From Lysobacterales bacterium (GTDB lineage Bacteria > Pseudomonadota > Gammaproteobacteria > Xanthomonadales > SZUA-38), in contig JANQOZ010000034.1 in the NCBI GenBank assembly GCA_028285525.1, forward strand, positions 1 to 43,396: DNA of 43,396 nt, read 5' to 3'. Position numbers and translations under genes: made by a program. The notes under the pieces are model-generated. The model ran no database searches and was not told the origin of the DNA. It was given only the letters and a program-made list of their open reading frames with translations. This document shows, in pieces, positions 15,880 through 24,410 of this stretch; position 1 is the stretch's first letter, and every line of letters starts with the position of its first letter.

Positions 15880-18777
15880 TTAGAAGTCTACGGTTACACG
15901 AAAATAACCAAACCGGCCCGGAACGCGATAATCCGCAACATTGAAGCTGTTCACGAACGCGATGGTGGACACCGGTGGCCCCTTGTCCCACAGGTTGTTG
16001 ACCCCCAGCGACACGCGGGCGTCGTAGCTGTCGAGATAATAGGAGAGCTGCGCGTCGTGGTAGGTCACCGAGCCGATGCGCCGAGCCAGGTCTGAGCCGT
16101 CCACCTGGCCGTCGCCGTTGCGGTCGCGGGTGCCGGTATCGTTAAGACCGTCACCGTTGGTATCGACACCCTTGCTGCAAAGGCCGAAGGCGGCCGGCAC
16201 GCCGCAGTCTTCCACGGTCCCGTGAATATAGTTCAGACCGTAGGTGGCCTCCCAGTCGCGATAGCTCCAGTTCAGGTCGAGGCTGGATTTCCAGCGGGTG
16301 TATGCCTGCTCTCCCTTACTCTGGCCCAGACTGTTGATCCTGACGCTCTGCCCGTCCGGTGCCGGCAGCACGCGGCTGTTCTCGCCCTGGTAGGCACCGT
16401 CCAGGACCACGCGGAAAAATCCCCAGTCGGTCTCGGCAAAGCTGTAGCTCAGCAGCATATCCACGCCTTCGACCTTCGCCGTGCTGCTGTTGGACGGAAG
16501 ATCCAGCAGCTCGCTGATCGCCCCGCTGGAGGTACGGCTCAGCAGGTTGCAGAACGTTGTGCCGCTGGCGGCGCAGGTATTGAGAATCGTCTGTGCGCCG
16601 ATGGTGGCGATCGCGTTGTCGAGCTGGATGTTGTAGTAGTCCACCGTGAGATCCAGCCCGGCCGCCCAGCCCGGGCTGTAGACAAAGCCGGCGGTGAACG
16701 TGTTTGCCGTCTCCGGCTGCAGCTCCGGATTGGCGCCCTGCGTAATCCGAATCTGCGAGCTGGCCTGCGAATACCCGGCCGGCACCTCGCTGCAGCCCGG
16801 GGCTTCGGCCCGCTGATCGACCTGACCGTCACCGTCGCTGTCGATCCCGTTGCAGGGGTCGATCAGCTGGGGGAAACCGTCACCCCGCCCGCCGAACAGT
16901 TCACCGATCGAGGGCGCCCGAAACCCCTCGCTGAATGTCGCCCGCAGCAGCAGGGCCTCCAGCGGCTGCCACTGAATTCCCACCTTGGAGTTCAGCGTCT
17001 GGCCAAACGTGTCGTAGCTGGACCAGCGCGACGACAGCGACAGATCGAGCCGACGGGCGCCCGTCACGCCCGTCAGCAGGGGGACCGCCAGCTCCAGATA
17101 GACCTCGTCGACCTCAAAGTCACCGCGGGTGGGCTGCCTCGCCGTGCCCGACGTCAGCCCCGCCGCGATCAGCGGGTCCGGAGAGTCGAAGGCCTCCTCC
17201 CGGCGCCGTTCCAAACCCAGCGCGAAACCCACCGATCCGGCCGGCAGGGTCAGCAGACGGCCCGACACGTTGGCCGTCAGGTTGTTCAGCGTGCTGCCAA
17301 CGATTTCGTTATCGGTGTAGAGGATGTAGTCCAGCATCGCAGGCGTGATGGTGCCCTCGCCCCGGGGACCAAGGCCGCCGAAAAGGTTGAGCTCGACGCA
17401 GCCGTCCCCGGCGACATCATTCCGGCACGGCGCGCCGCTGAGCGCATTGTTTACCCGCTGCATGTTGACCCGGCCGCTGTTACGGCCGGCCTGGTCGATG
17501 TCGCTGTGCGTGAATGCGACCTGCCAGTCCAGGTAGCGGTCCTTGAGTTCGATCGCGCCGTCGATCGCCAGCGCAAAGCGAAACAGGTCGACATCCTGAC
17601 GAAAGATCCGCGGCCCCGCCTCGACGAGCCGCCGTCCGAGCACAAAGCCGCTGTCCGGGCTGAGCGCGACGCCAAACGGATTGAACGCGTTGTCCGCCGC
17701 GACCCCGGTTCGTGCGCCCAGATTGGTCCCAAACAGGCCGAGGAACAGGGGCGTCGGCGCCAGCAGCTGACTGGACTCGCGGTTGTTGAACTGGGCCTCC
17801 AGCGACAGCTTGAGATCGCCGGTCAGATCGAAGACCCCCTGGGTAAAGATGTTCCGGCGAGTCTGCGGCGTGACGAGATAGTTCAGCGGGGCAAAGTTGT
17901 AGCGATCACGGCCAAGGCCGGGCACGCCGAGCGCAAAATCGCCGGGTCGAAACGCGTCAGCCCCTTCGCTCGTCAGATCCGCACCGGTTCGAACCGTCAG
18001 CGCCTCAGCGCCGAGCGCTTCCGCGGCGAACAGCCCCTGCGGCGTAGCGGATGAGCCGAACGCGAGTCCCGTGCCGAAGCGGGGCTCCGAGGACAGCAGC
18101 CGGTCGCCGGCCAGCACCGGATCAGCCTTGACGAAAGAGGCGTTGAAAAACAGCGAGCCACGCTCAGCGGTGGCGCCCAGTGAGAAGTCGTAGGCCTGCT
18201 GTTCACCGTCGCCGTCAGCGCCGAACTGCCCGAGATAAGCGTTGGCCTGAAACCCCTCAAAATCGTTGCGGGTGATGATGTTCACCACGCCGGCGATCGC
18301 GTCGGAGCCGTAAATCGAGGACGCACCGTCCTTCAGAATCTCGACCCGCTTCACCACGGTCAGCGGAATGTTGTTCAGGTCAACGCCCAGGTTGCCGGAC
18401 GTGCCGAGAAACGACGAAAAGCGCCGCCCGTTCATCAGCAGCAGCACGCGGCGAACACCCAGGTTTCGCAGGTTGAGCTGCGACTGTCCGTTGCCGCCGT
18501 TGTTGAACCGGGTGTTCAGCGCTGAGCCGGCGATCGGCAGATCCTGCAGCAGCTCGCCGACCGACGTAAGGCCGGTTCGCTCGATCTCCTCGCGCTGAAT
18601 GACAAACACCGGCGACGCGCTTTCGATGTCGGCACGCCGGATGCGGGACCCGGTGACCCGAATGCGATCCAGACTGGAGGAGTTCTGTTCCTGATCCTGG
18701 GCGCGAGCGGGAACCAGCAGCGACGCAAGCGCGCCGCCGCTGATCGCCAGCTTCCACAGACGGATCCTCAACCCCAC
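15880..18777 (-). CDS. TonB-dependent outer-membrane receptor with EF-hand-like loops
   Basis: The 965-residue receptor has a signal peptide (ISGGALASLLVPARA), a probable TonB box (LDRIRVTGSRI), a plug domain (VGELLQDLP, NLRNLGVRRVLLLMNGRR, IYGSDAIAGVVNIITR) and a 22-strand-type barrel ending in FGYFRVTVDF. It should import a large ligand using TonB energy. The barrel holds calcium-binding-type loops: DSDGDGQVDQ near residue 640 and DTNGDGLND plus DRNGDGQVDGSD near 870-900. The start is uncertain: GTG at 18777 or TTG at 18771, since GGGAG sits just upstream. The CadC-like propeller regulator lies 130 bases upstream on the same strand. The ligand is unknown. Confidence 0.94.
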   Translation of the reverse strand: MGLRIRLWKLAISGGALASLLVPARAQDQEQNSSSLDRIRVTGSRIRRADIESASPVFVIQREEIERTGLTSVGELLQDLPIAGSALNTRFNNGGNGQSQLNLRNLGVRRVLLLMNGRRFSSFLGTSGNLGVDLNNIPLTVVKRVEILKDGASSIYGSDAIAGVVNIITRNDFEGFQANAYLGQFGADGDGEQQAYDFSLGATAERGSLFFNASFVKADPVLAGDRLLSSEPRFGTGLAFGSSATPQGLFAAEALGAEALTVRTGADLTSEGADAFRPGDFALGVPGLGRDRYNFAPLNYLVTPQTRRNIFTQGVFDLTGDLKLSLEAQFNNRESSQLLAPTPLFLGLFGTNLGARTGVAADNAFNPFGVALSPDSGFVLGRRLVEAGPRIFRQDVDLFRFALAIDGAIELKDRYLDWQVAFTHSDIDQAGRNSGRVNMQRVNNALSGAPCRNDVAGDGCVELNLFGGLGPRGEGTITPAMLDYILYTDNEIVGSTLNNLTANVSGRLLTLPAGSVGFALGLERRREEAFDSPDPLIAAGLTSGTARQPTRGDFEVDEVYLELAVPLLTGVTGARRLDLSLSSRWSSYDTFGQTLNSKVGIQWQPLEALLLRATFSEGFRAPSIGELFGGRGDGFPQLIDPCNGIDSDGDGQVDQRAEAPGCSEVPAGYSQASSQIRITQGANPELQPETANTFTAGFVYSPGWAAGLDLTVDYYNIQLDNAIATIGAQTILNTCAASGTTFCNLLSRTSSGAISELLDLPSNSSTAKVEGVDMLLSYSFAETDWGFFRVVLDGAYQGENSRVLPAPDGQSVRINSLGQSKGEQAYTRWKSSLDLNWSYRDWEATYGLNYIHGTVEDCGVPAAFGLCSKGVDTNGDGLNDTGTRDRNGDGQVDGSDLARRIGSVTYHDAQLSYYLDSYDARVSLGVNNLWDKGPPVSTIAFVNSFNVADYRVPGRFGYFRVTVDF

Positions 18778-18811
18778 TCCCTTTTTCTTTCGAATATGGA
18801 CCCTGCCGGGC

Positions 18812-18825
18812 CCTCTGCCCAGAGG
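18812..18825. promoter_or_regulatory. Palindrome upstream of the receptor gene
   Basis: CCTCTG-CC-CAGAGG has perfect 6-base arms and lies 35 bases before the receptor start in the 130-base gap after the regulator gene. The two-base loop is too tight for a good RNA hairpin, so a protein-binding site is more likely. Confidence 0.35.
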
Positions 18826-18907
18826 CTAAACGGGCGAGTTGCCGGGGGTTTTGCGATTGCTGCGGCCGGAGGTTGCCAAAAGCGACGACCTGGCGAAATT
18901 TGCGTGA

Positions 18908-21031
18908 CTACCAGTCGCGGGAAACCATGATGTCCTGCTGAGTGTTTTGCCAGCGCACCATCAGCATCCGGCTGCCGTCGTGGCTGACATCCTTCAGGCT
19001 GATCATGTCGCTGCCGCCGTTGATGGGCGAGATCAGCTCCGGTGCCGCCTCCGCGGACCAGGGGATGCGATAGATAGCCGATGGCGACTGGTCGACGATC
19101 AGCGTCAGGTAAATCCCGCGCTCGTTGAGCACCCAGCTGTCGTGGTTGTAGAACTCGAGCAGATGGGTCACGAGCTCCTCGTCACCTCCGCCCGCCGGGA
19201 TGCGCCACAGGCCAAACCGGCTGAGCTTGGTGTAGTACACCCAGCCGTCGTTCAGCGGATCGACCGGCAGCGTGCCGCCGTTGACCGTGAGCTGTGTGTG
19301 GGACTCATCCGCCAGGTCGAGACGCCAGATCTGCCAGTCGCCGCTCCGGTTGGAGGCGTAGAGCACGCTCGAGCCATCGCGGGAAACGGAAACCGCCCTC
19401 ACCTTTTCCGAGTTATCGGTCAGGCGTCGAACGATTCCCGACGAGACGTCAGCCTCGTACATCGCCTCGCCGCTGCCGCCCCGCCCCACGTAGTAGACGC
19501 GCCGGGCGTCCGGCGTCCAGCTTGGGTCAGACAGGTTCATGCCCTGATGACGCGTGAGCTGGAATACCTCTCCGCTTTCCAGGTCACCGATCCAGAGCTG
19601 GTTGTCACCGCTGCGGTCCGAGACAAACACAACGCGGCGCCCTTCCGGATCGTAGGATGGCTCGGCCTCGATGCGCGTCGACATGAACAATGCCCTCACC
19701 GGATCATTCGCCGCGTTGAGGTTCACCTCAATCAGGCTCGGATCGACGGTGACGTGCTGGTAAGCCATAACCCGCGCATCGCGAGCGATGGACAGCATGT
19801 AGGGGCAACCGATCTCCATCAGCTGCACCCGGCGGGTGGCCAATTCGATCTGCCACAGCGCGTTGCGGCCACCGTAGTCGCTGCAAAACCAGGCGGCCTT
19901 GCCGTCAGGCAGCCAGTCGAAACCCAGAATCTGGCCGCCGAGGTCCGTGAGCTGGGTCAGCTGCGAGCCGTCGCTGGCCAGCATAAACAGATCGCTGCGT
20001 GGGTAGGCTCCGCGGCGAAACATGATCGACTTACCGTCCGGAGAAAACTGCGGCTGCAGGTCGTGCTCGCTCCGTGCCTTGGCGTAGGGCAGCGCGCGGG
20101 TTTCCCCGGTGTTCACGTCCAGCAGCGCAACCCCGCCGATGCTGCTCTGGTCGATGGGGCCGGTGATCGCCAGGTGACGCCCATCCGGCGACCAGTCGAG
20201 ATAGGTCACGGCGCTGGGTTCGCAGCCTCCGATGCGTCGCTCGAAGCCACCGACAAGTGGCTTGATAACGAGTTCGCACTCGTCACGGGAGTAGCGGAAG
20301 AATGCCACCTCCTCGCCGTCGGGCGACCAGGTCGGGACCAGCTCGCTGGCCTCCTCGGTGGCCGTAAAGCGAATCGGCTGATCCGCGCCGCTGCGGCGAA
20401 TAAACAGGTCATAAGCCTGACCCGGCGCCGATTGGGCGGCATAAACGATCTGGCGCCCGTCCGCGGAGACGGCGGGCATCCGTTCCTGCCCGGGCGCCAC
20501 GGTCAGCGGAACCGCCTGCGACAGCGGCGCCGGCAGCGCCTGAGGGCTTTCGACCGGGCCCTGCCGGCTCATCGCCAGATAGGTCAGCGCAGCCCCGACC
20601 AGCAGCCCCCCGAGGCCCCACAGGGCCGGAACGGGCGGCGCGCTCTTAAGGGCGTTGATAGCGACCGGGCCGGTGGTCACGGTCAGCTCCGGCGTTACAA
20701 GCAGCCGATAACCCACCCGTGGGATGGTCTCGATCACCCGGCTGTCTCTTGGGTCGTCGCCCAGCGCCCGACGAAGCTCGGTGATGGCGTGAGAGAGCAC
20801 GTCGTCGGTGGGAAACGCCTCGCGCCAGACCTCTTCAAGCAGGGTGTCGCGGCGCACCGCCCGCCCGGCGTGCGTTGCCAAAACACGCAGTACCCCGGTC
20901 GCTTTTGGCGTAAGACGAATTTCCCGATTTAGGTGAGAGATGAGCTGAGTCGCGAGATCGACCCGATATTCACCCAGGGAAAAACGCTCGGGCAGGCCCG
21001 CATCGGTAATTGGATGAAGCTCAGCGGCCAT
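18908..21031 (-). CDS. CadC-type transmembrane regulator with TolB/PD40 beta-propeller sensor
   Basis: The protein has 707 residues. Residues about 14-112 form an OmpR/CadC-like winged helix (FSLGEYRVDLATQLI, TPKATGVLRVLATHAGR, DVLSHAITELRRALGDDPRD, IETIPRVGYRLLV). A membrane helix follows at about 133-155 (LWGLGGLLVGAALTYLAM). The rest is a WD40-like/TolB propeller with repeated S-x-DG-x-x-[ILV] and SPDG motifs (WSPDGEEVAFFRYS, WSPDGRHLAITG, FSPDGKSIMFRR, WLPDGKAAWFCSD). Cytoplasmic DNA binding tied to an exported sensor suggests one-component signalling. It lies directly upstream of the TonB-dependent receptor in the same orientation, and is divergent from an AraC gene. The effector is unknown. 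Confidence 0.9.
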   Translation of the reverse strand: MAAELHPITDAGLPERFSLGEYRVDLATQLISHLNREIRLTPKATGVLRVLATHAGRAVRRDTLLEEVWREAFPTDDVLSHAITELRRALGDDPRDSRVIETIPRVGYRLLVTPELTVTTGPVAINALKSAPPVPALWGLGGLLVGAALTYLAMSRQGPVESPQALPAPLSQAVPLTVAPGQERMPAVSADGRQIVYAAQSAPGQAYDLFIRRSGADQPIRFTATEEASELVPTWSPDGEEVAFFRYSRDECELVIKPLVGGFERRIGGCEPSAVTYLDWSPDGRHLAITGPIDQSSIGGVALLDVNTGETRALPYAKARSEHDLQPQFSPDGKSIMFRRGAYPRSDLFMLASDGSQLTQLTDLGGQILGFDWLPDGKAAWFCSDYGGRNALWQIELATRRVQLMEIGCPYMLSIARDARVMAYQHVTVDPSLIEVNLNAANDPVRALFMSTRIEAEPSYDPEGRRVVFVSDRSGDNQLWIGDLESGEVFQLTRHQGMNLSDPSWTPDARRVYYVGRGGSGEAMYEADVSSGIVRRLTDNSEKVRAVSVSRDGSSVLYASNRSGDWQIWRLDLADESHTQLTVNGGTLPVDPLNDGWVYYTKLSRFGLWRIPAGGGDEELVTHLLEFYNHDSWVLNERGIYLTLIVDQSPSAIYRIPWSAEAAPELISPINGGSDMISLKDVSHDGSRMLMVRWQNTQQDIMVSRDW

Positions 21032-21053
21032 TGATTAACCGATTGTATTTGTT

Positions 21054-21070
21054 GGTTTTTTCAAAAAACC
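21054..21070. promoter_or_regulatory. AT-rich palindrome before the CadC-like gene
   Basis: GGTTTTTT-C-AAAAAACC is a perfect inverted repeat 23 bases before the regulator's start codon. It is strikingly AT-rich for this genome. It could be an operator, perhaps for autoregulation, or a curved promoter element. The single-base loop argues against an RNA hairpin terminator. Confidence 0.45.
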
Positions 21071-21091
21071 TCATAACTTCTGCAGATCAAT

Positions 21092-21118
21092 CTCACGACG
21101 TTTCCGTGAGTTTCACGG
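21092..21118. promoter_or_regulatory. Cluster of CGTGA half-sites
   Basis: Three alternating half-sites are visible: CTCACG (21092-21097), CCGTGA (21104-21109) and TCACGG (21113-21118). The last two form the perfect palindrome CCGTGA-GTT-TCACGG. They sit in the divergent spacer between the CadC-like and AraC genes and look like a multi-site operator. Confidence 0.45.
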
Positions 21119-21153
21119 CAACTTCGGGCCGAAAATTTCCGAATAAACTAAAT

Positions 21154-21183
21154 TTGACGTTACTACGTCGAATGTCATACGTA
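21154..21183 (+). promoter_or_regulatory. Candidate araC-side promoter with palindrome
   Basis: TTGACG (21154-21159) resembles a -35, with an ATACGT/TACGTA patch 17-18 bases on as a weak -10. The palindrome GACGT-TACT-ACGTC (21156-21169) overlaps the -35, so a bound protein would block or recruit polymerase there. Confidence 0.35.
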
Positions 21184-21240
21184 AAGTTTCGTTTTTCGCG
21201 CTAGAGTGTGACAGAAGTGAGCAATCAGGAGGCCATAAAG

Positions 21241-21609
21241 ATGACAGGAACCACCGCGGCAGCACGCCAGTTAAGACCCGACATTATTCGCCGATTGAAC
21301 CGCGCCCGACAGTTTATTGAGGACAACTACGATCGCCACATCAGCCTTGACGACATGGCGGCCGCAGCGTTTATGTCCAGCGCTCACTTTCTGCGGCAGT
21401 TCAAGCAGCAGTTCGACATCACGCCGTATCAGTACCTGACCGAGTGCCGCCTGCAGTCGGCGCAGGAACTCCTGCTGAACACGGAAATCGCCATTACGGA
21501 TATCGTGTTTGCCAGCGGCTTCGGCAATCGAAGCGCTTTTTCGCGACTCTTTAAGGAACGATGCGGCGTTTCACCGCTGGAGTTTCGACGGCACTATCCA
21601 AGGGCGTAA
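21241..21609 (+). CDS. Minimal AraC-family DNA-binding protein
   Basis: The product is 122 residues and consists almost only of the two helix-turn-helix motifs of an AraC/XylS DNA-binding domain: FIEDNYDRHISLDDMAAAAF then MSSAHFLRQFKQQFDITPYQY, and ITDIVFASGFGNRSAFSRLF then KERCGVSPLEFRR. A perfect AGGAGG at 21227-21232 places the start at ATG 21241; a GTG at 21208 keeps the frame open but has no such site. There is no sensor domain, so it may act as a level-controlled regulator or read another protein. It is divergent from the CadC-like regulator. Confidence 0.9.
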   Translation: MTGTTAAARQLRPDIIRRLNRARQFIEDNYDRHISLDDMAAAAFMSSAHFLRQFKQQFDITPYQYLTECRLQSAQELLLNTEIAITDIVFASGFGNRSAFSRLFKERCGVSPLEFRRHYPRA

Positions 21610-21653
21610 GCGCCCGGCAAAGCCGGCGCGCCGGCATGGAGCGACAAGGAGTT

Positions 21654-21673
21654 GCCGGGTCATCCGACCCGGC
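21654..21673. terminator. Hairpin between convergent araC-like and lyase genes
   Basis: GCCGGGTC-ATCC-GACCCGGC has perfect 8-base arms and lies between two convergent stops. No T run follows on either strand, but the strong stem and position suggest a bidirectional transcription stop. Confidence 0.5.
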
Positions 21674-21690
21674 GACGGTTGCGCCGATCA

Positions 21691-21717
21691 ACCCAAGTTA
21701 ACCCAAGCTAACCTAGG
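21691..21717. repeat. 10-base tandem repeat across the lyase stop codon
   Basis: ACCCAAGTTA, ACCCAAGCTA and the partial ACCTAGG follow head to tail. The stop codon of the minus-strand lyase gene (21708-21710) lies inside the array, so repeat change could alter the last codons of that protein. Confidence 0.45.
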
Positions 21718-22904
21718 GCCTGGATGAGATCCTTCTTCAGGTCTGCCACGTCCTCGATCCCCACAGACAGGCGAATCAGGCTGTCGGTCATACCCAGCGC
21801 CTCGCGGCGCTCAACCGGTACCGACGCATGCGTCATGATCGCCGGATGGTTGATCAGACTCTCGACCCCACCGAGCGACTCGGCGAGCGCGAAGTACCCA
21901 CAGCGCTCCATCATCCGGGCTGCCGCCTCCCGGCCGCCCCGTATCTCGAACGACACGATGCCGCCAAAGCCGGTCATCTGGGCTTTTGCCAGCTCGTGCT
22001 GCGGATGATCTTCGAGCCCGGGATAGATCACGCGCTCAACCTGGGGGTGGTCCACCAGAAACCGTGCGAGCTCGCCGGCGTTCTGGCAGTGACGCTCCAT
22101 CCTCAGGTGTAGCGTCTTCAGGCCCCGCAGCGCGAGGAACGCATCGAACGGTCCGGCCACCGCCCCGGCAGAGTTCTGCAGGAAGCCCATCTGTTCAGCG
22201 AGCTCCTGGCTGGCAACCACCGCCACGCCGCCGATCATGTCGGAGTGACCGTTGAGATACTTCGTGGCCGAATGCATCACGATGTCGGCGCCCAACGCGA
22301 GCGGCCGCTGCAGCATGGGCGTGGCAAAGGTGTTGTCGGCCACCAGCAGCAGCCCATGCCGCCGGCAAAAATCCGACACCATGCCCAGGTCGGTCACGTT
22401 GAGCATCGGATTGCTGGGCGTCTCCACCCAGACCATCCGGGTCTCCGGTCTGCGGGCCGCTTCCAGCGCCTCCACGTCGGGCATCGGAATAAAGTCGAAA
22501 TCGAGATTCGCACTGCGTTTGCGAACCCGCTCAAACAGCCGGAAGGTACCGCCGTAGAGGTCGTCGAGCGCGATGATGTGGCTGCCCGCGTCCAGCAGCT
22601 CTAAGATGGTGCTGGTCGCCGCCATGCCCGAAGCAAAGGCAAAACCAGCCTCGCCACCCTCCAGCGCCGCAACGCAGCGTTCGTAGGCAAAACGCGTAGG
22701 ATTTTGCGTGCGCGAATACTCAAAGCCCGTGTGCTTCCCAGGGCTTTCCTGGACGTAGGTGGACGTGGCGTAAATCGGCGGCATAATCGCCCCGGTGGTG
22801 GGGTCAGGTGACTGGCCACCATGGATGGCCAGAGTGCCCATGCCGTTGTTCTGGCCATTGCCCTGGCCGTTATCCTGGCCGCTGTCTTTGTTTTTGTTGC
22901 TCAT
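21708..22904 (-). CDS. Cystathionine gamma-lyase/synthase-type PLP enzyme
   Basis: The 398-residue enzyme belongs to the Cys/Met metabolism PLP family (fold type I). Visible hallmarks are LAIHGGQSPDPTTGAIMPPI, YSRTQNPTRFAYE, FASGMAATS, ALDDLYGGTFRLFE, ETPSNPMLNVTDL, VADNTFATPMLQRPL and the PLP lysine in HSATKYLNGHSD. Its gene begins with an ATGA overlap on the cystathionine beta-synthase stop, which favours gamma-lyase (reverse transsulfuration, cystathionine to cysteine) over gamma-synthase, though the sequence alone does not settle this. The N-terminus has an unusual 20-residue Asn/Gly/Gln/Lys-rich extension before the fold begins at MGTLAIHGG. Confidence 0.93.
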   Translation of the reverse strand: MSNKNKDSGQDNGQGNGQNNGMGTLAIHGGQSPDPTTGAIMPPIYATSTYVQESPGKHTGFEYSRTQNPTRFAYERCVAALEGGEAGFAFASGMAATSTILELLDAGSHIIALDDLYGGTFRLFERVRKRSANLDFDFIPMPDVEALEAARRPETRMVWVETPSNPMLNVTDLGMVSDFCRRHGLLLVADNTFATPMLQRPLALGADIVMHSATKYLNGHSDMIGGVAVVASQELAEQMGFLQNSAGAVAGPFDAFLALRGLKTLHLRMERHCQNAGELARFLVDHPQVERVIYPGLEDHPQHELAKAQMTGFGGIVSFEIRGGREAAARMMERCGYFALAESLGGVESLINHPAIMTHASVPVERREALGMTDSLIRLSVGIEDVADLKKDLIQALG

Positions 22905-24277
22905 CCCCGATCGGTGCTCCGTCTCAGGTAGTTCAGTAGGTCGATCCGGGTAATCAGACCGAGAAAACGGTCATCTTCTCGCACGATCGCCACCTTGCCG
23001 GCGTCAAAGATCGGCAGCAGCGAGCGCAGGTCCGCGTCCACCGCCACAAAATCCAGATCCGAGGTCATCGCGGAGCTGACCGGGTCCGAGAACCGCTCTT
23101 CGTGATCGTAGACGGCGAGCAGCACGTCGGATTCGTCGATGATGCCGACCAGCTCCTCGTCGTCCATCACCGGCAGCTGAGAGACGTCGTACAGCTTCAT
23201 CCGCGCGTAGGCTGAGGTGAGCGGCTCGGCCGGCCCGACGGTCACGGTGTCATGCTTCCAGTATGGACGCATGATCAGGTCACGCAGGTTGCCGTGCTGC
23301 TGGCGCTCCAGGAATCCGTTGTCCAGCATCCAGTAGTCGTTGTACATCTTGGACAGGTACTTGTTGCCGGTGTCACAGACAAAAGCCACGACCCGTTTGG
23401 GCTCACTCTGTTCCTGGCAGTACTTCTGCGCCGCGGCGATGATCGTGCCCGTCGAAGACCCGCCGAGAACGCCCTCCTTGAGCAGCAGCTCCCGGCCTGC
23501 AGCAAAGCTTTCGGCATCCGTGATGGCGTAGGCCTTGGCGATGCGGGAGAAGTCGCTGATCACCGGGAGGAAGTCTTCGCCGATGCCCTCCACCATCCAG
23601 CTCGAGCTCTTTTCGCTGAGCGTTCCTTCGTTGACGTACTCGGCGAGAATCGAGCCCACCGGGTCGGCAATCACGAGCTCGAGCTTCGGCGCAACCTCGC
23701 TGAAGTACTGCGACAGGCCGGTCATCGTGCCGCTGGACCCAACGCCGAATACGATCGCGTCCACGTTGTGGTCCATCTGTTCCCAGATTTCGGGACCGGT
23801 GGTCAGCCGATGTGCCTCGGGGTTGCTGGGATTGCCAAACTGATTGATAAAAAAGGCGTCTGGCGTTTCGTTGGCGATCTGCTGCGCGAGATCCTGGTAG
23901 TACTGCGGGTGCCCCTTGGCGACGTCTGAGCGGGTCAGAATGACCTCCGCGCCCATGGCCTTGAGGTTAAAGATCTTCTCCCGACTCATCTTGTCGGGCA
24001 CCACGAGGATCAGCGGATAGCCTTTCTGCGCGGCGGCCAGCGCGAGCCCGAGCCCGGTGTTGCCGGCGGTCCCCTCGACCAGCGTTGCGCCCGGCTTCAG
24101 CTCGCCGGACTTCTCCGCCGCCTCGATCATGTGGCGACCGATCCGGTCCTTGATCGAACCGCCGGGATTCAGGGCCTCCAGCTTCAAAAACAGCTCGCAG
24201 CGGCCCGTATCCAGGCGATTGGCGCGGACCATCGGGGTGCGTCCGACCATTTCCAGCACGTTGTCGAATACTTGCAT
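22901..24277 (-). CDS. cbs: Cystathionine beta-synthase
   Basis: Cystathionine beta-synthase condenses serine and homocysteine using PLP. Residues 1-330 match the cysteine synthase/CBS fold: VGRTPMVRANRL, the PLP lysine in LNPGGSIKDRIGRHMIE, EGTAGNTGLGLA, VVPDKMSREK and GVGSSGTMTG. Residues about 335-455 are a pair of CBS domains (LIMRPYWKHDTVTVGPAEPL, GIIDESDVLLAVY, AIVREDDRFLGLITRIDL), as in full-length bacterial CBS. The 458 residues match the family. It is upstream of and overlaps the lyase gene by four bases, so the two form a transsulfuration operon. The 5' region holds a long imperfect hairpin. Confidence 0.94.
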   Translation of the reverse strand: MQVFDNVLEMVGRTPMVRANRLDTGRCELFLKLEALNPGGSIKDRIGRHMIEAAEKSGELKPGATLVEGTAGNTGLGLALAAAQKGYPLILVVPDKMSREKIFNLKAMGAEVILTRSDVAKGHPQYYQDLAQQIANETPDAFFINQFGNPSNPEAHRLTTGPEIWEQMDHNVDAIVFGVGSSGTMTGLSQYFSEVAPKLELVIADPVGSILAEYVNEGTLSEKSSSWMVEGIGEDFLPVISDFSRIAKAYAITDAESFAAGRELLLKEGVLGGSSTGTIIAAAQKYCQEQSEPKRVVAFVCDTGNKYLSKMYNDYWMLDNGFLERQQHGNLRDLIMRPYWKHDTVTVGPAEPLTSAYARMKLYDVSQLPVMDDEELVGIIDESDVLLAVYDHEERFSDPVSSAMTSDLDFVAVDADLRSLLPIFDAGKVAIVREDDRFLGLITRIDLLNYLRRSTDRG

Positions 24278-24410
24278 GATTGAGCGGATATCCTGTGTTC
24301 GGAACGAATGCAGGTGTCAGGCGCGATGCCGTGCGGCCGACCCGGGGCGCAATTTTAGCGCTTTCCGGATCGACTAAGACAGTGTCGGTGGTGCGGCCAG
24401 CGAAGGGTTG

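Noticed and set aside
14179..18054. Long plus-strand open frames opposite the FG-GAP and receptor genes (14179-15477, 16222-18054)
   Set aside because: They are antisense to well-supported genes and have Arg/Gly/Ala-rich low-complexity content with no domain. Long antisense frames are common in high-GC DNA.
18947..20932. 661-residue plus-strand frame opposite the CadC-like regulator
   Set aside because: The minus-strand protein has clear wHTH, membrane and propeller motifs; the plus frame shows none.
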